A stretch of DNA of 43,967 bases from JANLTP01 sp031363055 (GTDB lineage: Bacteria; Pseudomonadota; Gammaproteobacteria; Burkholderiales; Burkholderiaceae_E), in the NCBI GenBank assembly GCA_031363055.1, contig JANLTP010000228.1:1-43967 (forward strand). The letters run 5' to 3'. Below, piece after piece: positions 42,613 to 43,967 of this stretch (position 1 is the first letter of the stretch; each line of letters starts with the position of its first letter). Under the pieces are notes generated by a model that was not told the DNA's origin, searched no databases, and saw only the letters and a list, made by a program, of their open reading frames with translations. Made by a program: the position numbers and the translations under genes.

Positions 42613-42660
42613 TTCGGCTACTTTTTGAGTGACAATTGGTAACCTAATTGTAGGACAGAA
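42613..42660. promoter_or_regulatory. 48-bp divergent control region between the TA pair and cas1
   Basis: Between the antitoxin ATG (minus) and cas1 ATG (plus) lies an AT-rich stretch with a CAATT-n8-AATTG inverted repeat (42633-42650) around GGTAACC. A TACAAT hexamer occurs on the minus strand near the cas1 side. AGGA precedes the cas1 ATG. The repeat is a candidate operator for antitoxin autorepression, which would also affect cas1-cas2 transcription. Sites are read by eye; promoter strength is unknown. Confidence 0.4.
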
Positions 42661-43695
42661 ATGCATCATATTCAAAACACTCTCTACGTCATGACCCCCC
42701 AGGCATACGCTCATCTGGAGAACTCGACTGTGCGAATTGACGTTGAGCGGGAGAAAAAGTTGGCAGTACCGCTACATCATTTAGGCGGCCTGGTCTGTTT
42801 CGGAAACGTCATGATTTCGCCCGCACTAATGCACCGGCTCGCGGAGGAAGGAAAGTCCCTGGTCCTGCTTGACGACTCTGGGCGCTTTAAGGCTAGGCTT
42901 GAAGGGCCGGTCTCTGGCAACATATTGCTACGTCAAGCACAACATAAGCAGGCTGGCATCGCGGCATTTTCCCTGGAAGTCGCCCGATCATTTGTAGCTG
43001 GAAAGCTCAAGAATAGTCGTAGTGTTTTGCAGCGTGGTGCACGTGAGGCGGCAGACCCGACTGAGGCTGCGCAACTTACTCGATCATCCGATAACTTGGC
43101 CGCATCATTGCGTTCCGCAGTGACCGCAGGCGACCTCGACGAATTGCGAGGCATTGAAGGTGAAGCTGCTCGAAATTATTTCAGTGCGCTTAACTTGATC
43201 GTAAAGCCGAGTTTGCGCGGGCATTTTCAACTCAATGGTCGTACTCGCCGACCACCGCTTGACCGATTCAACGCACTAATTTCCTTTCTGTATGCGATGA
43301 ATATGAACGATTGCCGCTCCGCACTTGAAGCAACTGGCCTGGATCCTCAGCTTGGATTCTTGCATGCCGTCCGACCGGGCCGAGCTGGACTCGCGCTGGA
43401 TTTGCAAGAGGAGTTTCGATCCATTCTCTGTGATCGATTTGCACTCACATTAGTTAATCGTGGGCAAATAGGGGAAGATGATTTCGACTCACGAGATGGC
43501 GGTGCGGTAATGTTGAACGACAAAGGTCGTCGCGCTGTTGTCACGGCATGGCAATTGCGTAAACAGGAAGAAATTACGCACCCATTAACTGAAGCAAAAC
43601 TTCCTGTTGCATTGTTGCCATTCCTGCAGGCGAGGTTTGTCGCTCGAACCATTCGCGGTGAGATGGATGTGTATTTACCGTATCTGGCTAAATAG
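42661..43695 (+). CDS. cas1: CRISPR integrase Cas1 (type I-C)
   Basis: 344 aa. QNTLYVMTPQAYAHLEN opens the beta domain, LHHLGGLVCFGNVMISP follows, and the catalytic metal site is E166 in GIEGEAARNYF, H235 in GFLHAVRPGR and D247/E250 in ALDLQEEFRS. The helical C-terminal domain includes RPPLDRFNALISFLYAM. Cas1 integrates spacers with Cas2. The ATG at 42661 has AGGA in front and fits the family N-terminus. The gene is separated from cas4 by the antisense toxin-antitoxin pair, so it needs readthrough or its own promoter. cas2 follows four bases later. Confidence 0.95.
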   Translation: MHHIQNTLYVMTPQAYAHLENSTVRIDVEREKKLAVPLHHLGGLVCFGNVMISPALMHRLAEEGKSLVLLDDSGRFKARLEGPVSGNILLRQAQHKQAGIAAFSLEVARSFVAGKLKNSRSVLQRGAREAADPTEAAQLTRSSDNLAASLRSAVTAGDLDELRGIEGEAARNYFSALNLIVKPSLRGHFQLNGRTRRPPLDRFNALISFLYAMNMNDCRSALEATGLDPQLGFLHAVRPGRAGLALDLQEEFRSILCDRFALTLVNRGQIGEDDFDSRDGGAVMLNDKGRRAVVTAWQLRKQEEITHPLTEAKLPVALLPFLQARFVARTIRGEMDVYLPYLAK

Positions 43696-43698
43696 ATC

Positions 43699-43967
43699 AT
43701 GTTAATTATCGTGACTTACGATGTTTCAACCGAAACCGCTGGCGGCCGTAAGCGACTGCGAAGAGTGGCTAAAGCGTGTGAACGAGTTGGCCAGCGAGTG
43801 CAAAAGTCGGTCTTCGAATGTACTGTGAACGAGATGCAATTTGAACAATTCGAACGCGAGTTACTGGGTGAGATCGACCTTAAACAAGACAACTTGCGGT
43901 TCTATCGAATTTCTGGCCCTGCAGAACTTAAAGTGAAAGAGCACGGTGTGTTTCGCGCCATTGACTT
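43699..43967 (+). CDS. cas2: CRISPR-associated Cas2, cut by the window edge
   Basis: 89 codons are visible from the ATG at 43699 to the end of the window: MLIIVTYDVSTETAGGRKRL, VAKACERVGQRVQKSVFECT and FYRISGPAELKVKEHGVFRA. This is the ferredoxin-like Cas2 fold with the early Asp in TYDVS. Type I-C Cas2 proteins are about 96 aa, so only a few C-terminal codons are missing. It bridges the Cas1 dimers in the integration complex. The CRISPR array should follow outside the window, as is common for type I-C loci. Confidence 0.93.
   Translation, partial: MLIIVTYDVSTETAGGRKRLRRVAKACERVGQRVQKSVFECTVNEMQFEQFERELLGEIDLKQDNLRFYRISGPAELKVKEHGVFRAID

Overview
The window looks like a chromosomal segment from a GC-rich environmental proteobacterium. 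Probable gamma- or betaproteobacterium is an inference from gene content: FHIPEP-type secretion gate, NdvA-like exporter, MASE1-EAL protein, Bcr/CflA transporter and type I-C CRISPR. No rRNA, tRNA or core phylogenetic marker is present to settle it. Most genes are dense and often translationally coupled, but the window is also rich in scars: a truncated permease, two transposase relics, a toxin relic, a frameshifted lipoprotein and an internally deleted P-type ATPase.

Layout. 1-2379: 3'-truncated NCS2 permease abutting a TetR regulator, a ferritin-like hydrolase gene with two matching TetR-type operators in front, and a Phd antitoxin followed by the tail of a lost PIN toxin. 2421-6457: a HugZ-like protein, then a likely operon of HI0933-type flavoprotein, alpha/beta hydrolase, GlcG/HbpS-like protein and FAH-family hydrolase. 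A heptanucleotide tandem repeat fills the convergent gap before an MBL-fold hydrolase and a Crp/Fnr regulator. 8261-16287 (minus strand): a thioredoxin-fold protein, a UGSC-type selenoprotein with in-frame UGA, SelB, an IS3 relic, and an SbcD/SbcC-like nuclease-ATPase pair. 16398-20818 (minus): GNAT acetyltransferase, an orphan SctV-type type III export gate and a beta-helix lipoprotein with a frameshift. 20968-30606: NdvA-like ABC exporter, GMC oxidoreductase with its small subunit, ATP-grasp enzyme, MASE1-EAL phosphodiesterase and D-aminoacylase-type amidohydrolase. 30845-34785: VapBC, a degraded heavy-metal P-type ATPase, a decayed stretch and a Bcr/CflA efflux pump. 34920-43967: an IS4-type transposase relic followed by a type I-C cas operon (cas3-cas5-cas8c-cas7-cas4-cas1-cas2). 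A PIN/Phd toxin-antitoxin pair sits antisense between cas4 and cas1; cas2 runs off the window edge and no CRISPR array is inside the window.

Two systems stand out. The first is the selenocysteine locus: a Trx-fold partner, a UGSC protein that reads as two ORFs unless UGA is decoded, and SelB whose start codon lies directly behind a strong hairpin. The second is the I-C cas operon, split by a tightly packed antisense toxin-antitoxin module that separates the interference genes plus cas4 from cas1-cas2.
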